A DNA stretch of 39,513 nt, from positions 1 through 39,513 of the forward strand of contig JAIVHC010000154.1 in assembly GCA_020201305.1 (NCBI GenBank), given 5' to 3'. The translations under genes and the position numbers were made by a program. Under the pieces are notes generated by a model. It was not told the origin of the DNA and made no database searches. It was given only the letters and a program-made list of their open reading frames with translations. This DNA comes from Geobacteraceae bacterium. GTDB lineage: Bacteria > Desulfobacterota > Desulfuromonadia > Desulfuromonadales > Desulfuromonadaceae. Positions 25,837 to 34,542 of this stretch are shown here, one piece after another; position 1 is the stretch's first letter, and each line of letters starts with the position of its first letter.

Positions 25837-26205
25837 CTAAAACAGAAAACGTTCGATGGTCTCGATGACCTTGGCAGATTTGAACGGTTTGGTCACGTAC
25901 CAGTCCGCCCCCACTTCATCTCCGTGGGACAGGTCCTCCTGGCTCTTTTTGGCGGTGAGCATGATAACCGGCAGATCCTTTGTCTCCGGATTATTCTTGA
26001 TTCGGCGACACACCTCAAACCCATCTATCTCCGGCAGCATGATATCAAGCAGCACCAGATCCACCTTCTCCTTTGCCAAAATGTCCAGGGCAATGCTTCC
26101 ATTGGCTGCCCCTATCACCTCAAACCCTTTAGAAGTTAGAAGAATACTTTCCAGTTTGAGCAAGCTCTCTTCATCCTCAACTACAAGAATAGTTTTTTTA
26201 CTCAC
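25837..26205 (-). CDS. single-domain response regulator (CheY/receiver)
   Basis: A stand-alone receiver domain of 122 residues. Acidic residues E10-D11-E12 are in ILVVEDEES, the phospho-acceptor is D54 in LVLLDIMLPEIDG, T84 is in VIMLTAKK and K106 is in YVTKPFKS, so the phosphorylation site is complete. There is no DNA-binding or enzymatic output domain. GTG 26205 is chosen because AGGAGG sits six bases upstream; an ATG at 26226 would put that site inside the gene. No histidine kinase is nearby, so the partner is unknown. It lies downstream of der with a 178-base gap. Confidence 0.9.
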   Translation of the reverse strand: MSKKTILVVEDEESLLKLESILLTSKGFEVIGAANGSIALDILAKEKVDLVLLDIMLPEIDGFEVCRRIKNNPETKDLPVIMLTAKKSQEDLSHGDEVGADWYVTKPFKSAKVIETIERFLF

Positions 26206-26383
26206 CCCAACCCTCCTTAAATCCACTCATCAGCAATCAGCGGGCACAGTCCCTTATATTGTTTGAGTCTTAATTATTACCCAAAAACTGTAACACAAAA
26301 CTTCCGAAATCTCAGCACGCAATCGGCAATGTATAGCTGTTTTGCTTTAAGAAAAAACAAAAGTTTGCAAGGTGCAAAACAAA

Positions 26384-27694
26384 TCAACGTTCCCGATCGC
26401 GATAGTTGATACGTATGGGGCAACCGGTAAAACCGAAGGGCGCGCGGATCTTATTTGCCAGATAGCGGCGATAGGAAAAATGCACCCCGTCCGACTTGTT
26501 CACAAATATGGTAAAGGTGGGAGGGCGTACTGCGGTCTGTGTTATATAGAAAAACTTCACCCGCTTACCGTGGTACATAGCGGGCTGGTGCGCCTCTTCT
26601 GCAGCCTGAAGGACTTTATTGAGCTCAGAGGTGCTGATCTTGCGATTGAACTGATACGCAACCTCAGCTACGGTTTCCATGATTTTAGCCACACGCTGGC
26701 CAGTAAGGGCCGAAACAAACACGATGGGGGCAAAACTTAAAAATTTAAACTTCCGCCGAATCTCTTCGGTGAAGTTTTTCACTGAAGAGTTATCTTTTTC
26801 AAGGGTATCCCACTTATTCACTACCAGTACTATGGCGCGTCCTCTGTCATAGGCATATCCGGCTATGGTGATATCCTGATCGATGATGCCTGCTTCAGCG
26901 TCAATGACCAGCATCACCACATGCGCGCGGTCCATCCCTTTCAGGGCGTGTACGATGGAAAACTTCTCCAACTTCTGGCTCACCCGCCCGCGGCGCCGGA
27001 TCCCTGCTGTATCGATAAGAAGGTACTTCTGTTTATTGTATACAAAAGGGGTGTCAACGCTGTCACGTGTGGTACCGGCGATGGGATTGGCAACTACCCG
27101 CTCGTAGCCGAGCATGCGATTGACAATGGAGGATTTACCCACATTGGGGCGTCCGATTACCGCAAGGCGGATTTCACGCTCTTCTTCATCTTCGCCGCGG
27201 TGCTCCGGGATCAAGTTCTGCATGTCGGCAGTCAGGTCGCTGATTCCGCGGCCGTGCTCTGCCGAAACCGAATAAAAGTGATCGATCCCCAGGGCATAGA
27301 ATTCTGTCGCTTCATCCTCCTGCTTCGGACCATCCACTTTATTGACCACATACAGCACCGGCTTTTGCACACGCCGCAACAGCTGCGCCACTTCCTGGTC
27401 TGAGGAGGTAAGCCCCTCACGTCCATCGAGAAGAAACAGGATAATATCGGCTTCCTCTATCGCGAGTTGCGACTGCTCGCGCATCTGTGCCAGCATCCGA
27501 TCGGTGCTCGCTGGTTCAAAGCCGCCTGTGTCGATAAGAGTAAAAGGTTTGTCAAAACGGTTAACTGCGGCATAGTTACGATCACGCGTAACACCGGCAA
27601 TGTCTTCCACAATGGCTTTGCGCTGCCCGAGGATACGGTTAAACAGGGTCGATTTGCCCACGTTGGGGCGTCCGACAATGGCTACTACAGACAT
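26384..27694 (-). CDS. der: ribosome-associated GTPase Der (EngA)
   Basis: The 436-residue protein has two tandem GTPase domains, unique to Der: first G1 GRPNVGKSTLFN at the N-terminus with DTGGFE as G3 and VNKVD as G4, then a second G1 GRPNVGKSSIVN near residue 180 with DTAGIRRRG and VNKWD. A KH-like domain is at the C-terminus. Der acts in assembly of the 50S subunit. ATG 27694 has gaggac upstream. It is 88 bases downstream of era on the same strand. Confidence 0.96.
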   Translation of the reverse strand: MSVVAIVGRPNVGKSTLFNRILGQRKAIVEDIAGVTRDRNYAAVNRFDKPFTLIDTGGFEPASTDRMLAQMREQSQLAIEEADIILFLLDGREGLTSSDQEVAQLLRRVQKPVLYVVNKVDGPKQEDEATEFYALGIDHFYSVSAEHGRGISDLTADMQNLIPEHRGEDEEEREIRLAVIGRPNVGKSSIVNRMLGYERVVANPIAGTTRDSVDTPFVYNKQKYLLIDTAGIRRRGRVSQKLEKFSIVHALKGMDRAHVVMLVIDAEAGIIDQDITIAGYAYDRGRAIVLVVNKWDTLEKDNSSVKNFTEEIRRKFKFLSFAPIVFVSALTGQRVAKIMETVAEVAYQFNRKISTSELNKVLQAAEEAHQPAMYHGKRVKFFYITQTAVRPPTFTIFVNKSDGVHFSYRRYLANKIRAPFGFTGCPIRINYRDRER

Positions 27695-27782
27695 GAAATG
27701 TCCTCTTTCTTTTAGCTTGTAATTTTACCTGATATGAGGAAGATACGTTACGCTTATAAAATTAACAGCGTTTACTTCCTCT

Positions 27783-28688
27783 CTAGTTATATCCCAGTTC
27801 CCGCAGGGCGCGATCCGACTCCATCCAGTTTTTCTTCACTTTTACAAACAGTTCAAGATATACCTTGGTGTCAAGAAAGCGTTCAATTTCGTGGCGCGCA
27901 TCGGTACCCAGAGTGCGGATCATACTTCCACCCTTACCTACCAGAATACGCTTGTGTGCATCACGTCCGACGTAAATCACCGCCTGAATGGAAATCAGTC
28001 CATCGCGTGCACGCTCGGTAAAACTTTCCACTTCGACCGCCACCCCGTAGGGCAACTCCTGGCGCGTTCGCCGCAGTACTTTTTCGCGGATCATCTCCGC
28101 CACGATGAAGCGTTCAGGCACATCGGTAACCGCATCTTCGGGATAGAGCATGGGCCCCGGGGGTAACATCTCCTCTACTTGTCGCAGCATATCCTCGACA
28201 CCGCTGCCATCTTCAGCGCAGATGGGGATAATCGCAGCGAAATCAAAGGAATTACTATAGTGCGCCATTAAGGGAAGCAGTTCAGCTTTATCAATACAGT
28301 CTATTTTGTTTATCAGCAGAACCACAGGGATCTGATTTTTGGCAAGAATCTGCAGAATAAAATCATCACTTTTGCCCGGCTGAGCCGCATCGGTAACCAG
28401 AAGTACAACATCCACGCCACTGCACGCTGAGAGAGCCTGATCCACCATATATTGATTGAGCTTCCCGCGCGCCTTGTGAATCCCCGGAGTGTCAAGGAAC
28501 AAGGTCTGTGCTGTTTCTGTAGTACGAATACCCAGGACCCGGTTTCTGGTGGTCTGGGGTTTATTCGCGGTAATGGCGATCTTCTGCCCGAGGATTTTAT
28601 TCAGCAGGGTCGATTTACCCACATTGGGACGTCCCACAATAGATACAAATCCGCACCGGCGTTCCATTTGTTCGCTATTTTCTATCAT
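27783..28688 (-). CDS. era: GTPase Era
   Basis: The 301-residue protein matches Era: G1 GRPNVGKSTLLNKILGQKIAITA, then the DTPGIHKARGKLNQ switch, INKID as G4, and a C-terminal KH domain with HKRILVGKGGSMIRTLGTDARHEIE. Era binds the 3' end of 16S rRNA and helps mature the 30S subunit. The ATG at 28688 overlaps the rnc stop by about 14 bases; ATG 28667 (MERRCGFVSIVG) is an alternative just downstream of the rnc stop. It forms rnc-era, a common pair. Confidence 0.95.
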   Translation of the reverse strand: MIENSEQMERRCGFVSIVGRPNVGKSTLLNKILGQKIAITANKPQTTRNRVLGIRTTETAQTLFLDTPGIHKARGKLNQYMVDQALSACSGVDVVLLVTDAAQPGKSDDFILQILAKNQIPVVLLINKIDCIDKAELLPLMAHYSNSFDFAAIIPICAEDGSGVEDMLRQVEEMLPPGPMLYPEDAVTDVPERFIVAEMIREKVLRRTRQELPYGVAVEVESFTERARDGLISIQAVIYVGRDAHKRILVGKGGSMIRTLGTDARHEIERFLDTKVYLELFVKVKKNWMESDRALRELGYN

Positions 28689-29442
28689 TTTTCGAGTTAT
28701 TCTCCAGATCTAATTCAGTCTCAAGCCCTATTTTTTCCAACGCTGCCAACGCTGCCTTTTGCTGTGCTGCTTTTTTGCTTTTCCCTCTCCCACTTCCTAA
28801 TTCAAGCCCGTCACAATGTACCTGCACCAGATATATCCGATCGTGATCCGGCCCGCTCTGATCGCACAATACATATTCGGGGCCGACGCCGAAACGCGCC
28901 TGCACCTCTTCCTGCAAACGGGTTTTATAATCGTGGGATTCGCGCTGTACATCCGCAACAGCATCATCGTCCAGTAGCGCAATAATTACCTTGTCTGCTT
29001 CATCCAGACCGGAATCGAGAAACACCGCCCCAAAGATTGCTTCGATGGCATCAGCGAGGATATTATCTTTATCTCTTCCGCCGCTGTGCTCTTCCCCGCG
29101 GCCCAGGCACAAATACTCTCCCAGCTGAAGCGCGCGCGCCATCGCCGCGAGAGCCGGGGCACTCACCAACTCCGAGCGCACGCGCGACAACTCTCCCTCC
29201 GGTAGATCCGGATAGCGTGCGAACAAATGTTTTGCAACCACCACATCCAGAACTGCATCACCGAGAAATTCAAGGCGCTCATTCGATGCAGCCGGATCTC
29301 CAAGTTTCTCGTTGGCAAAAGATTTGTGTACCAACGCCTTCTTGAGAAACTCCCTGGAGGCAAAGCGATACCCCAGTTTCTCCTCCAGCTGTGCGAGTAT
29401 GGAGTGCTGTTTTGGTGCATTTGATTCAGAGGAGTTCTGCAT
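28675..29442 (-). CDS. rnc: ribonuclease III
   Basis: The 255-residue protein has the RNase III catalytic signature SNERLEFLGDAVLDVVVA and the second acidic site DAIEAIFGAVFLD, followed by a double-stranded RNA-binding domain at about 175-245 ending in GRGKSKKAAQQKAALAALEKI. It processes rRNA precursors and structured mRNAs. It is slightly longer than most homologues through N- and C-terminal polar extensions. It is divergent from tmk across a 279-base gap. Confidence 0.96.
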   Translation of the reverse strand: MQNSSESNAPKQHSILAQLEEKLGYRFASREFLKKALVHKSFANEKLGDPAASNERLEFLGDAVLDVVVAKHLFARYPDLPEGELSRVRSELVSAPALAAMARALQLGEYLCLGRGEEHSGGRDKDNILADAIEAIFGAVFLDSGLDEADKVIIALLDDDAVADVQRESHDYKTRLQEEVQARFGVGPEYVLCDQSGPDHDRIYLVQVHCDGLELGSGRGKSKKAAQQKAALAALEKIGLETELDLENNSKNDRK

Positions 29443-29616
29443 AAGTTAAAATACCGTTCCAAGCGAAAAACACTTCAACACTTCTACATCCAAATCGGTT
29501 ACCATACCGTGACATGAAGCATAACGCATCAGAAAAACATGCACCCTATGCTATTCAGGGTAACTTTTATATTCGGATGCCATGTGCCAGCATGGTTGCG
29601 CCCCACAATTTTCACC

Positions 29617-29644
29617 TTGATTCATCCGGCATGAAATCTATAAT
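29617..29644 (+). promoter_or_regulatory. sigma70 promoter of tmk
   Basis: TTGATT (29617-29622), 16-base spacer and TATAAT (29639-29644), about 75 bases before tmk. The rest of the 29443-29721 gap shows no gene; a minus-strand promoter for rnc must lie here but I could not pick one. Confidence 0.6.
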
Positions 29645-29721
29645 GACCTCTTCTCACGCACCACACAATATGTACTTCAATTGAATAACCGAGTAAGAAC
29701 ATACACACGGATTGCCCATTA

Positions 29722-30375
29722 ATGCATAATTTTATTACCCTAGAAGGGATTGAGGGGTGCGGCAAAACCTCTCAAATCAAACGTTTACACGCTGCACTCC
29801 AGACGAAAGATATTCCGGCTCTGCTTACGCGCGAGCCGGGCGGCTGCGCCATTGCGGATAAAATCCGCTCCATCCTCCTTGATCCCTATCATACCCACAT
29901 GGTGCCCACGGCTGAATTACTCCTGTATGCGGCGGCAAGGGCACAACACGTTGAGGAGGTTATACGCCCGGAACTCGAAGCGGGCAAAGTGGTTATCTGC
30001 GATCGCTTTACTGATGCAACCATGGCTTACCAGGGTTACGCACGTGGATTGGAGCTTGGAACTATTAAAACACTGGCACAGCTTGCGTGCGCAGGGATTG
30101 AGCCCGGACTCACCCTGTGGCTGGATCTGCCAGTTGAAGTGGGGATAAAGCGCGCTCTGCAGCGTAACCACGCGCAGGACTCAAGAGCAGAAGCGCGCTT
30201 CGACCAGGAATCGCTCCTGTTTCACTCCAGGGTGCAACACGGCTATGCCCAACTGCAGACAGAGAACCCACAGCGCATCAAACGTATTGATGCCGATGCC
30301 AGCTTTGACCAGGTAACTGAGCGTATTCTCAAAGTAGTAGCACAGCATCTCGAACTCAGCAGGTTAAACCCATGA
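29722..30375 (+). CDS. tmk: thymidylate kinase
   Basis: The 217-residue P-loop kinase begins MHNFITLEGIEGCGKTSQIK with the Walker A GIEGCGKT, then TREPGG, the DR(Y/F) substrate motif as CDRFTDATMAYQGYARG, and a lid region around RAEARFDQE. It phosphorylates dTMP to dTDP. Its stop overlaps holB as ATGA, a widespread arrangement. The ribosome site before the ATG is weak. Confidence 0.95.
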   Translation: MHNFITLEGIEGCGKTSQIKRLHAALQTKDIPALLTREPGGCAIADKIRSILLDPYHTHMVPTAELLLYAAARAQHVEEVIRPELEAGKVVICDRFTDATMAYQGYARGLELGTIKTLAQLACAGIEPGLTLWLDLPVEVGIKRALQRNHAQDSRAEARFDQESLLFHSRVQHGYAQLQTENPQRIKRIDADASFDQVTERILKVVAQHLELSRLNP

Positions 30376-31355
30376 CTTTCGGGAATATTATCGGGCACGA
30401 GCAACAGAAAAAACTTTTGCGTCACGCATTTTCAAGCGATAAACTTGCGCACGCGTATCTATTCAGCGGAATTGAGGGAATCGGCAAACGCCTCATGGCA
30501 TTGGCGCTGGCGCGCATGGTGTTCTGCCACGAAGGGAAAGGGTGCGGAAACTGTAACGCCTGTAGGCGCATCGACCACAACAACCACCCGGATCTTCATC
30601 TACTTGAAACAAACGGGCAGTTTATCAAGATTGAACAGATCCGTACCCTGCAGAAAAACCTCGCTTTTCGCCCCCTGGAAGCGCCACGCCATTTCGTCCT
30701 CATTGATCAGGCGGAACGTATGCATCCGGGGGCAGCCAATGCTCTGCTGAAAACTCTGGAAGAGCCTCCGAACGGAACAATTTTCGTCCTCCTGAGTGCG
30801 CACCCGCATACCCTCCCGAGTACGATCCGATCCAGATGTCAGACACTCCCTTTTTCACATTTAAGTAATGCAGAGATTGAAAAGGTGTTGCGCACCCAGG
30901 TGGACGATGAAGTGGAACGCAATATTCTGGCGGCGCTCGCCCAAGGCAGCCTGAGCAAGGCATTTGGCGCTGACCGCGATTTTTACCTCAATACACGGCG
31001 CGAAATCTTCACCGCCATCGCGCGTCTCAACCCTGCTTCTGTGCTCCCCATGCTCGAACTTGCCCCTACACTGGCTCCGGATAGAGAATATGCTGAGGCA
31101 GTAACCGATATTCTCATCAGCTGCTATCGCGACTTGTTTATTCTAGCATCACGAGCTTCCGGAGCCTTGGTAGTCAATACAGATCTGGAACAGGAACTGC
31201 GTCATTTGAGTTCCCGCTGTTCTCCGACATGCGCCTCTGCCATGCTCGATGCTATTTTACAGTGTCGCACTTACCTGCAACACAATGTCAATCCTCTTTT
31301 AGCCATGGAATGGCTACTCTCGCGCCTGGTCTTTCAGGCACCCCGGAAGAGTTAA
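30372..31355 (+). CDS. holB: DNA polymerase III delta' subunit
   Basis: The 327-residue AAA+ clamp-loader subunit starts MTFGNIIGHEQQKKLLRHAF and has HAYLFSGIEGIGKRLMALALA as P-loop, a zinc module C-x5-C-x2-C-x2-C (CHEGKGCGNCNAC), the LIDQAERMHPGAANALLKTLEEPP segment typical of HolB, and the SRCQTLPF sensor region. It completes the gamma complex loading the beta clamp. It follows tmk with a 4-base overlap. Confidence 0.93.
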   Translation: MTFGNIIGHEQQKKLLRHAFSSDKLAHAYLFSGIEGIGKRLMALALARMVFCHEGKGCGNCNACRRIDHNNHPDLHLLETNGQFIKIEQIRTLQKNLAFRPLEAPRHFVLIDQAERMHPGAANALLKTLEEPPNGTIFVLLSAHPHTLPSTIRSRCQTLPFSHLSNAEIEKVLRTQVDDEVERNILAALAQGSLSKAFGADRDFYLNTRREIFTAIARLNPASVLPMLELAPTLAPDREYAEAVTDILISCYRDLFILASRASGALVVNTDLEQELRHLSSRCSPTCASAMLDAILQCRTYLQHNVNPLLAMEWLLSRLVFQAPRKS

Positions 31356-31364
31356 ATACGGAGC

Positions 31365-31390
31365 AAGCAGCAACATAACGTTGCCTGCTT
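31365..31390 (+). other. stem-loop downstream of holB
   Basis: AAGCAGCAAC (31365-31374) pairs with GTTG-C-CTGCTT (31380-31390), one bulge, loop ATAAC. No T-run follows, so it is a weak terminator candidate. The remaining gap up to ricT (31577) shows no gene and no convincing promoter. Confidence 0.35.
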
Positions 31391-31576
31391 CTGGCGAATA
31401 CGTTACCATGGGCGCATTATTCAGTCTCAGAAAATTATACGCATCTGCGTTGTTTTCTGAACACGGAAAAATTGTGTCGCCCTTGCACTATGAAAGGTGT
31501 AATTTTTCTCAATAAAAACAGAGAATCAGGCAGCATAATTAACCTCATACTTTAACTTTACGATATCGAATTATAT

Positions 31577-32929
31577 ATGCAGAACAATGAAATAGAAAAA
31601 CAGAATAAAGCCCAGAGCACTGAAAACGATAAGGAAACCGGGAAGCATCCCGAAGATCACCTCTCGGCTGAAAAAGAACCCGGGAGCGCGGGAAAAGAGT
31701 CTGTTGTTGTTACGGTAAAATTCCGTAATGCGGGTAAACAATATGACTTTGACACCAACGGGATCGAACTTAAATGCCATGATCAGGTGGTAGTAGAGAC
31801 CAGCCGCGGGCGAGCCCTGGGTACGGTAGTGCGCGACCCGCGCAATCTTGTGGATATTGGAAAACGTCCCCAGGAACTGAAAAAGGTGCTCCGCCTTGCC
31901 ACGGAAGCAGACATCAACATGACCCGCATCAGCCGTGCCAAGGAAGATGAGGCATTCGCATTTTGTACTGAACGGATAAAAAAACGCAACCTGCCCATGA
32001 ATCTTGTCAAGGCTGACTACCTGTTCGACGGCTCCAAAATCTTGTTTCACTTTACCGCAGAAAGCCGCATCGACTTCAGGGAATTGGTTAAAGACCTGGC
32101 CCACCACTTTCATACCCGCATTGAAATGCGCCAGATTGGCGTACGAGATGAAGCCAAGCTCATTGGCGGTCTGGGCATCTGCGGACGAGAACTCTGCTGC
32201 TCCACCTTTATCACCGAATTCCAGCCTGTGTCCGTAAAAATGGCTAAACAACAGGGCCTGGCCCTTAACCCGAGTAAAATATCCGGACAGTGCGGACGCC
32301 TCCTGTGCTGTCTTGGGTACGAATACGAAACCTACTGCAGCATGGCGAAAAATCTTCCCAAAACCGGGCGCAAAGTACAATACGAAGGCCAGGAAGCCAC
32401 TGTTGTTGCTGTCAATATCCTGGCCCAGCGTGTCACGCTGCGCCTGGAGGGGAAAAATTTCGAAGTCTCCATAGATTCACTCAACCGGGGCAAAGGCATT
32501 GCGAACCAAAGCGGGAAGCAGGAACAACACCCCCCTGGTACTCAAACGGCGGAGCGCAAGAGCCGAGGGGGGAAAACCTCATCCCGTGCCAACCGTATTA
32601 CCGTGCACACCAAAGCGTCTCAGGCCGAGCCCCGTCCTGAAGAAAGCGGTCCTGAAGTAGATGGCGATAAAAGCAAGCCTTCGCATCCTCAAGGGAAGAA
32701 GAACAGGCCAGGCTCCCGGCGGGGACGTCAGAAACAACGTCCTCCTTCCAAACAGGCGCAAAACCCTGCCCCGGAGGATAAACCTGCCTCGCCCTCTTCT
32801 GCCGAACCCAAGGGTGACTCAGCCCCCGCACCGGGCAAAGGAGAAAAACCTCAGGAGCAGAAAAACCAGAAAAGAAGACCACCACGTCGTCGCAATAAAC
32901 GCCGGCCGAAACCGAAGCCGAAAACATAG
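31577..32929 (+). CDS. ricT: PSP1/RicT family protein with long basic C-terminal tail
   Basis: The 450-residue protein has an N-terminal acidic/polar stretch (1-40), the PSP1 core (about 43-270) with VVVTVKFRNAGKQYDF, and the paired cysteine motifs GGLGICGRELCC and SGQCGRLLCC. A KOW-like region at about 270-305 follows, then a roughly 145-residue low-complexity tail very rich in Pro, Lys, Arg and Gln. In Bacillus RicT (YaaT) acts with RicA and RicF in a Fe-S-containing Y complex that directs RNase Y; in deltaproteobacteria-like genomes it sits between holB and metG, as here. The tail suggests an RNA-binding or disordered function but this is not established. No clear ribosome site precedes ATG 31577. 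Confidence 0.88.
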   Translation: MQNNEIEKQNKAQSTENDKETGKHPEDHLSAEKEPGSAGKESVVVTVKFRNAGKQYDFDTNGIELKCHDQVVVETSRGRALGTVVRDPRNLVDIGKRPQELKKVLRLATEADINMTRISRAKEDEAFAFCTERIKKRNLPMNLVKADYLFDGSKILFHFTAESRIDFRELVKDLAHHFHTRIEMRQIGVRDEAKLIGGLGICGRELCCSTFITEFQPVSVKMAKQQGLALNPSKISGQCGRLLCCLGYEYETYCSMAKNLPKTGRKVQYEGQEATVVAVNILAQRVTLRLEGKNFEVSIDSLNRGKGIANQSGKQEQHPPGTQTAERKSRGGKTSSRANRITVHTKASQAEPRPEESGPEVDGDKSKPSHPQGKKNRPGSRRGRQKQRPPSKQAQNPAPEDKPASPSSAEPKGDSAPAPGKGEKPQEQKNQKRRPPRRRNKRRPKPKPKT

Positions 32930-32940
32930 CAGGAGATCGC

Positions 32941-34482
32941 ATGCCAAACACATTTTACATCACAACCCCCATCTACTATGTCAACGACGTACCGCATATC
33001 GGGCACGCCTATACCACTCTCGCGTGCGACGTTCTGGCACGCTACAAGCGTTCCCGCGGATTTGAGGTGTTTTTCCTCACCGGCACCGATGAGCATGGAC
33101 AAAAGGTGGAAAAAGCCGCGCTCGCCAACGGCGAAACGCCAATTGAACTTGCAGATCGGGTAATGCCACGCTTCCAGGCACTCTGGGAAAAGCTCAATAT
33201 AGAAAATACCGATTTTATCCGCACCACCCAGCAGCGTCACGCCAAAGGCGTACAAAAGCTGTTCCTTCATCTTAAAGAGCAGGGGGATATTTTTCTCGGC
33301 ACATATGAAGACTGGTACTGCACCCCCTGCGAAACCTTCTGGACCGAGACCAACCTGATCGATGGCTGTTGCCCTGACTGTGGGCGTCCTACAGAAAAGC
33401 TGCAGGAAGAATCATACTTCTTCCGCATGAGCAAATACCAGCAGCAGTTACTGGAGCACATTGAAGCCAACCCGGACTTTATACAGCCGCGTTCACGACG
33501 CAACGAAGTTCTCAGCTTTGTGCGCGAAGGGTTGCGCGACCTCTCCATCTCCAGAACCAGCTTTTCCTGGGGCATCAAAGTTCCCGACGACGACAAACAT
33601 GTACTATATGTATGGTTCGATGCGCTGAGTAATTACATCACCGCACTGGGATACCCTGATGACGCAAAAGGGAATTTTGCCAAATTCTGGCCTGCCGATG
33701 TGCACGTAATCGGCAAAGACATTCTCCGTTTTCACACAGTGTACTGGCCTACGTTTCTCCTTGCTGCGGGGCTGCCTTTACCCAAAAAAGTGTTTGCGCA
33801 CGGGTGGTGGACCGTTGAAGGGAAAAAAATGAGCAAGAGCATGCAAAATGTAGTGGAACCCAACATGCTGGTAGAAAAATACGGCATTGACCCCATTCGC
33901 TATTTTCTGTTGCGCGAAGTTCCGTTTGGTCTCGATGGCGATTTCTCCCACTCATCCCTGGTCAACCGCATCAATTCTGACCTCGCTAACGACCTGGGAA
34001 ATCTTCTCAGCCGCTGCACAGCCATGGTTAACAAGTACTTTGATGGAATTCTCCCTGCGGCGCAGAGTTGTAACGAAGAGGATGAAGCTCTGGTCGAGCT
34101 GTGTCGTGAGCGCATGGAGACAGTGGATAAGCATATGGATGCTCTTGCATTCAACAAAGCTCTTACAAGCATCTGGGAAATCATCAGCGCCGCAAATCGC
34201 TACATTGACACCAATGCTCCCTGGACCCTGGCCAAGGACGAAAGTCAGCACGAGCGTCTGGGCACAGTGATGTACAATCTCATTGAAACGATCCGTCTTG
34301 TAGGACTGAGCATTGAGCCGTTCATGCCAGACACGGGCGATAAGATTAAAGAGACCCTGGGCCTGAGCGCAACCGAGGGGTTGGAAAATCTGAGTGCTTG
34401 GGGCCAGATTGAACCCGGCTCTACCATCAAGAAGGCTCCCCCCATGTTCCCACGCATTGACCCAAAGCTAACCCAATGCTAA
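32941..34482 (+). CDS. metG: methionyl-tRNA synthetase
   Basis: The 513-residue class Ia enzyme begins MPNTFYITTPIYYVNDVPHI; the HIGH motif is HIGH at 19-22. A zinc module is formed by CTPCET and CCPDCG, and the KMSKS loop is GKKMSKS near 294-300. The anticodon-binding helical domain completes the protein. It lacks the C-terminal dimerisation (EMAP-like) domain of longer forms, as in many bacteria of this type. It is 11 bases downstream of ricT with an aggag ribosome site. Confidence 0.96.
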   Translation: MPNTFYITTPIYYVNDVPHIGHAYTTLACDVLARYKRSRGFEVFFLTGTDEHGQKVEKAALANGETPIELADRVMPRFQALWEKLNIENTDFIRTTQQRHAKGVQKLFLHLKEQGDIFLGTYEDWYCTPCETFWTETNLIDGCCPDCGRPTEKLQEESYFFRMSKYQQQLLEHIEANPDFIQPRSRRNEVLSFVREGLRDLSISRTSFSWGIKVPDDDKHVLYVWFDALSNYITALGYPDDAKGNFAKFWPADVHVIGKDILRFHTVYWPTFLLAAGLPLPKKVFAHGWWTVEGKKMSKSMQNVVEPNMLVEKYGIDPIRYFLLREVPFGLDGDFSHSSLVNRINSDLANDLGNLLSRCTAMVNKYFDGILPAAQSCNEEDEALVELCRERMETVDKHMDALAFNKALTSIWEIISAANRYIDTNAPWTLAKDESQHERLGTVMYNLIETIRLVGLSIEPFMPDTGDKIKETLGLSATEGLENLSAWGQIEPGSTIKKAPPMFPRIDPKLTQC

Positions 34483-34490
34483 AACCTGTA

Positions 34491-34511
34491 CCGGGCGCAC
34501 ATCACGCCCGG
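34491..34511 (+). terminator. stem-loop terminator between metG and tatD
   Basis: CCGGGCG (34491-34497) and CGCCCGG (34505-34511) with loop CACATCA, followed by CTTTATATCT. The T-tract is short, so termination may be partial. Confidence 0.6.
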
Positions 34512-34542
34512 CTTTATATCTGATCCGCGGAGTTAGAAGTAT

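Noticed and set aside
26227..26383. Transposon end suggested by GGG-ACTGTG-CCC near the response regulator
   Set aside because: Too short, no transposase and no matching copy in the window.
29443..29721. Small RNA or tRNA gene in the rnc-tmk gap
   Set aside because: No cloverleaf or stable hairpin; only a tmk promoter could be supported.
31391..31576. Promoter for ricT
   Set aside because: Several A/T-rich -10-like strings but none with a -35 at proper spacing.
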